From Gonium pectorale (lineage: Eukaryota > Chlorophyta > Chlorophyceae > Chlamydomonadales > Volvocaceae): a stretch of DNA of 12,742 nucleotides. Each line of letters opens with the position of its first letter. Positions within the stretch are counted from its first letter, which is position 1. Positions 10,901-12,742 of this stretch are shown in pieces. The stretch spans positions 90,032 through 102,773 of the forward strand of contig LSYV01000086.1 in NCBI GenBank assembly GCA_001584585.1, given 5' to 3'. The position numbers were made by a program, and so were the translations under genes. The notes under the pieces were generated by a model that worked only from the letters and a program-made list of their open reading frames with translations, searched no databases and was not told where the DNA came from.

Positions 10901-12493
10901 GGTAGCGATGGGCGCAGTCATGGCCTGAAGTGGAGACGGAGGGGGGCAGCGAGGAACCGGCCTCAGGCCACGCAACGCGCATGGCCCTCCCCCGCCGCAC
11001 ACGGGGGAGAGGGCCAACTACAATGACACCCTCGCTCGGCAGCTCACAGCCCACATTCCCGTGAACCGGCATGCATGGAACCGACTCAAGAGCCACGCCA
11101 GCCCCCGGCCGCCAAGCCGGCCGCTCACCTTGAGTCCGGTGTAGCCCACGACGTTGATGACGATGATGATGAGGCCCCACACCACGAACGGCGCCAGCAG
11201 CGACATGGCCAGCCGCTGGGAGGGCAGCAGGCTGCGCTTTGTCTTGTGCTTGGCGGGCGCAACCTTGGCGCGGTTGCGCCAGCCCGTCATAGACGTGAAC
11301 GCAGCAAAACTGAACAAGCGGCTGGCGCGCGGGCCCTCGTGCGATGCGGCGTTGGCCCGCACCATGCTGCCCGCGCCCCCGGAACCCTCGTCAGCGGCGC
11401 CGCCCGTCAGGCCGTCCGCGAACATGAGCGTGCTGCCGCGCCGCCGGTGGCTGCTCGAGCGCTTGTCCGCGCCGTGGTCTGCGTGCCCGCCCCCGCCGTG
11501 GTGGCCGCCGCCGTTGGGGCTGCCGACGTGGCCGTTGTTGGCCCCGTTGGTGTTGGCGTTGGCCGCCGCCGCGTTCTGCTCCTCCTCCTCCGCATGCAAG
11601 GCATGCAGGTGGTGAAGGCCGCCGTGGTCGGCGGAGAGCACGTGATGGATGTGCAGTCCGTGCTCGTCCTCGTCGGTCTCGTCGTTAGCCTCGAGCTGCG
11701 GTCAGGGCCGTTCGGGGGGCAGGAATGGGCAGTTGGAGGACGTCAGCAGAGGGATGGTAGAGGGCTCGAAGGCGGCTCGCGGGGCAATAGACTGGGTGGG
11801 ACAGGGGTGGACTAGAAAACGGGTATCGGGTTGCAAAATGAAAAGTGGACCGCAGGGTGGGCAGGACAGGGACCATGTCGGGCGCCGAGGAGATCGCAAT
11901 AGAAGGTTCTGGCACACGGATAAAATCTCGTCGAGTGGCTGCCTAGTCATGGTTCCAAATCCTAACTTGGCAGTTAGGATTTGGAACCATGACTAGGCAG
12001 CCACTCGACGAGACTGCCGCTGGCCTCCGCCTTTTCTCACCTTCAGGGACATGTTGGCCAGGCCACGGGTGACTCCCAAAGGGATCGATATGAACACCTC
12101 GTACAGCTTGTAGCGCCACGCGGAGAACTGGCGGGGCGGAGGAGGATACGCGCACGTTTGCAGTCATGTGAGGTCGCAAGACAGAGCCAAGGCGCAGGGC
12201 GGGGCCGACCCACACCAGTAAAACTCCAAATGAGGCTCTGCACAACTCGAGTATGCACCCCGCCCATCAGGTCACCCGTGATCTCCGCGCGCCGGGACCG
12301 TCCCGACCGCTCTGCCCACCTTTTCCGCAACGTAGGCCATGTAGGCGCAGGCGATCATGCAGAGCAGCCCTCCCTCCAGGCACAGCACAATGAGCTGAAG
12401 CTGGTAGATGGCCTTCGACTTGGCCACCGTGATCTGCACCAGCGCGTCCAGCGTCGACTGGTAGGCGGGGTAGATGGCCGTCATCCCATTGGC
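7919..12493 (-). CDS. TmcB-like (tiny macrocysts B type) multi-pass membrane protein, C-terminal part, 5' end outside window
   Basis: Exons in transcript order: 12320-12493, 12041-12127, 11129-11695, 10875-10924, 10602-10632, 10240-10350, 9897-10055, 9544-9693, 9263-9285, 8630-9057, 8271-8321, 7919-7953 (TAA at 7919-7921). They give 621 residues in consistent phase. Three hydrophobic helices are visible at about residues 34-55, 254-275 and 454-476. A 170-residue His/Gly/Asn-rich loop separates the first two. Between helices 2 and 3 lies a likely extracytoplasmic domain with a Cys cluster (376, 378, 384). After helix 3 come the basic RPLMRRT stretch, RRIAELLSQLPGEVD (488-502) and a glycine-rich tail. 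The RYKLYEVFISIPLGVTR and RIAELLSQLP motifs match, from memory, the large volvocine TmcB-like family, many of which carry PAS domains. Any PAS domain here would lie upstream of the window. The role is probably sensory or signalling, but this is inferred from family only. The last two small exons are the least certain part. Confidence 0.8.
8271..8321 (-). CDS. Penultimate exon of the TmcB-like gene (51 nt), provisional
   Basis: The preceding exon ends at a strong GTAAGT donor (8624-8629) in phase 1. This exon follows a TGCAG acceptor, restores the frame, and encodes RQSVDES followed by a glycine run, like the tail before it. It ends at a GTGAGC donor, again in phase 1. The frame match at both ends and the glycine-rich composition support it. 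There is no strong family motif, so a different splice form remains possible. Confidence 0.6.
9349..9400. repeat. Opposed (TG)7 and (AC)13 microsatellites in a TmcB-like intron
   Basis: (TG)7 at 9349-9362 and (AC)13 at 9375-9400 are separated by 12 nt and can pair as a hairpin. Both lie in the intron 9286-9543. Confidence 0.9.
11447..11662 (-). other. Histidine-rich loop region of the TmcB-like protein
   Basis: Visible residues 99-170, encoded in the long exon 11129-11695, contain 15 histidines with Asp, Asn and Gly. An acidic run lies before them and a basic SSSHRRR follows. The stretch sits between the first two visible membrane helices. It is low-complexity and probably disordered. Confidence 0.8.
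11926..12013. repeat. Perfect 42-bp inverted repeat with 4-nt loop in an intron
   Basis: Arms 11926-11967 and 11972-12013 are exact reverse complements separated by TGGC. The element sits inside the intron at 11696-12040 of the TmcB-like gene, so the pre-mRNA would contain an 88-nt hairpin. No clear target-site duplication flanks it (AAAA on the left, CTGC on the right). Confidence 0.97.
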
Positions 12494-12742
12494 CTGCGGG
12501 GGAGATTGTTAAGGAAACAGGGTTGGGTAGGAGCGGAGCGGGCTGGGCACCAGCCGCACGTCCAGCGGGGGAGGGCAACAGACGCACTGGAGTGCGCGAC
12601 CATGCACAGCCGACGCGGGGGCGGAGAAAATTGAGCGCCCCAATCCATGCTACTGAGGAGAGGCAGGATCCCAGAGCTCTGCTACAGCCAAAGCAGTGGG
12701 CGAGGCGGCAACAGGATACAAGGCTCTTAACAGGTGTTCCTG
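12494..12742 (-). other. Intron of the TmcB-like gene running out of the window
   Basis: The first visible exon starts after a CCGCAG acceptor at 12494-12499 with a pyrimidine-rich stretch before it. Upstream to the window edge I see no coding pattern and no clear donor, so this is read as one intron continuing past 12742. Confidence 0.6.

Noticed and set aside
11075..11815. 246-codon plus-strand open frame
   Set aside because: It is antisense to the long membrane-protein exon 11129-11695, which has a helix and clean splice sites. The plus frame is an Arg/Gly/Ala/Val-rich shadow.
7919..12493. Membrane protein as a nucleotide cyclase or histidine kinase
   Set aside because: No cyclase or kinase motif is seen in the visible part, and the chain ends in a Gly-rich tail. 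Such domains could only lie upstream of the window.

Overview
The window looks like nuclear DNA of a volvocine green alga (Chlamydomonas, Volvox, Gonium or a relative). The reasons are many short GT-AG introns of about 90-360 nt, GC-rich exons, TGTAA-type poly(A) signals downstream of both genes, a short bacterial-type isocitrate lyase, and a membrane protein of the TmcB-like type that is expanded in volvocine genomes. The species cannot be named from the sequence alone.

Two genes lie head to tail on the minus strand. (1) Positions 539-4518 hold a complete isocitrate lyase gene of 11 exons, spliced by eye to 417 aa with every exon phase consistent. Its 3' UTR probably runs to a TGTAA signal at 28-32, and a weak TATA-like element lies at 4623-4628. 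(2) Positions 7919-12493 hold the 3' part of a large multi-exon gene for a TmcB-like membrane protein. Twelve exons are reconstructed, giving 621 visible residues; the 5' part lies beyond 12742. Between them, about 4640-7077 has no gene I can recognise.

The two genes have no obvious shared pathway. Isocitrate lyase is the entry enzyme of the glyoxylate cycle for growth on acetate. The membrane protein is probably a sensor or signalling component, inferred from its family only.

Most of the unusual structure is in introns: a perfect 42-bp inverted repeat with a 4-nt loop (11926-12013), an imperfect tandem duplication that copied a 5' splice site of the isocitrate lyase gene (3082-3252), a GC-AG intron, opposed (TG)n/(AC)n microsatellites, and a hexamer repeat. 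No tRNA, rRNA, CRISPR array or recognisable transposon protein was seen.
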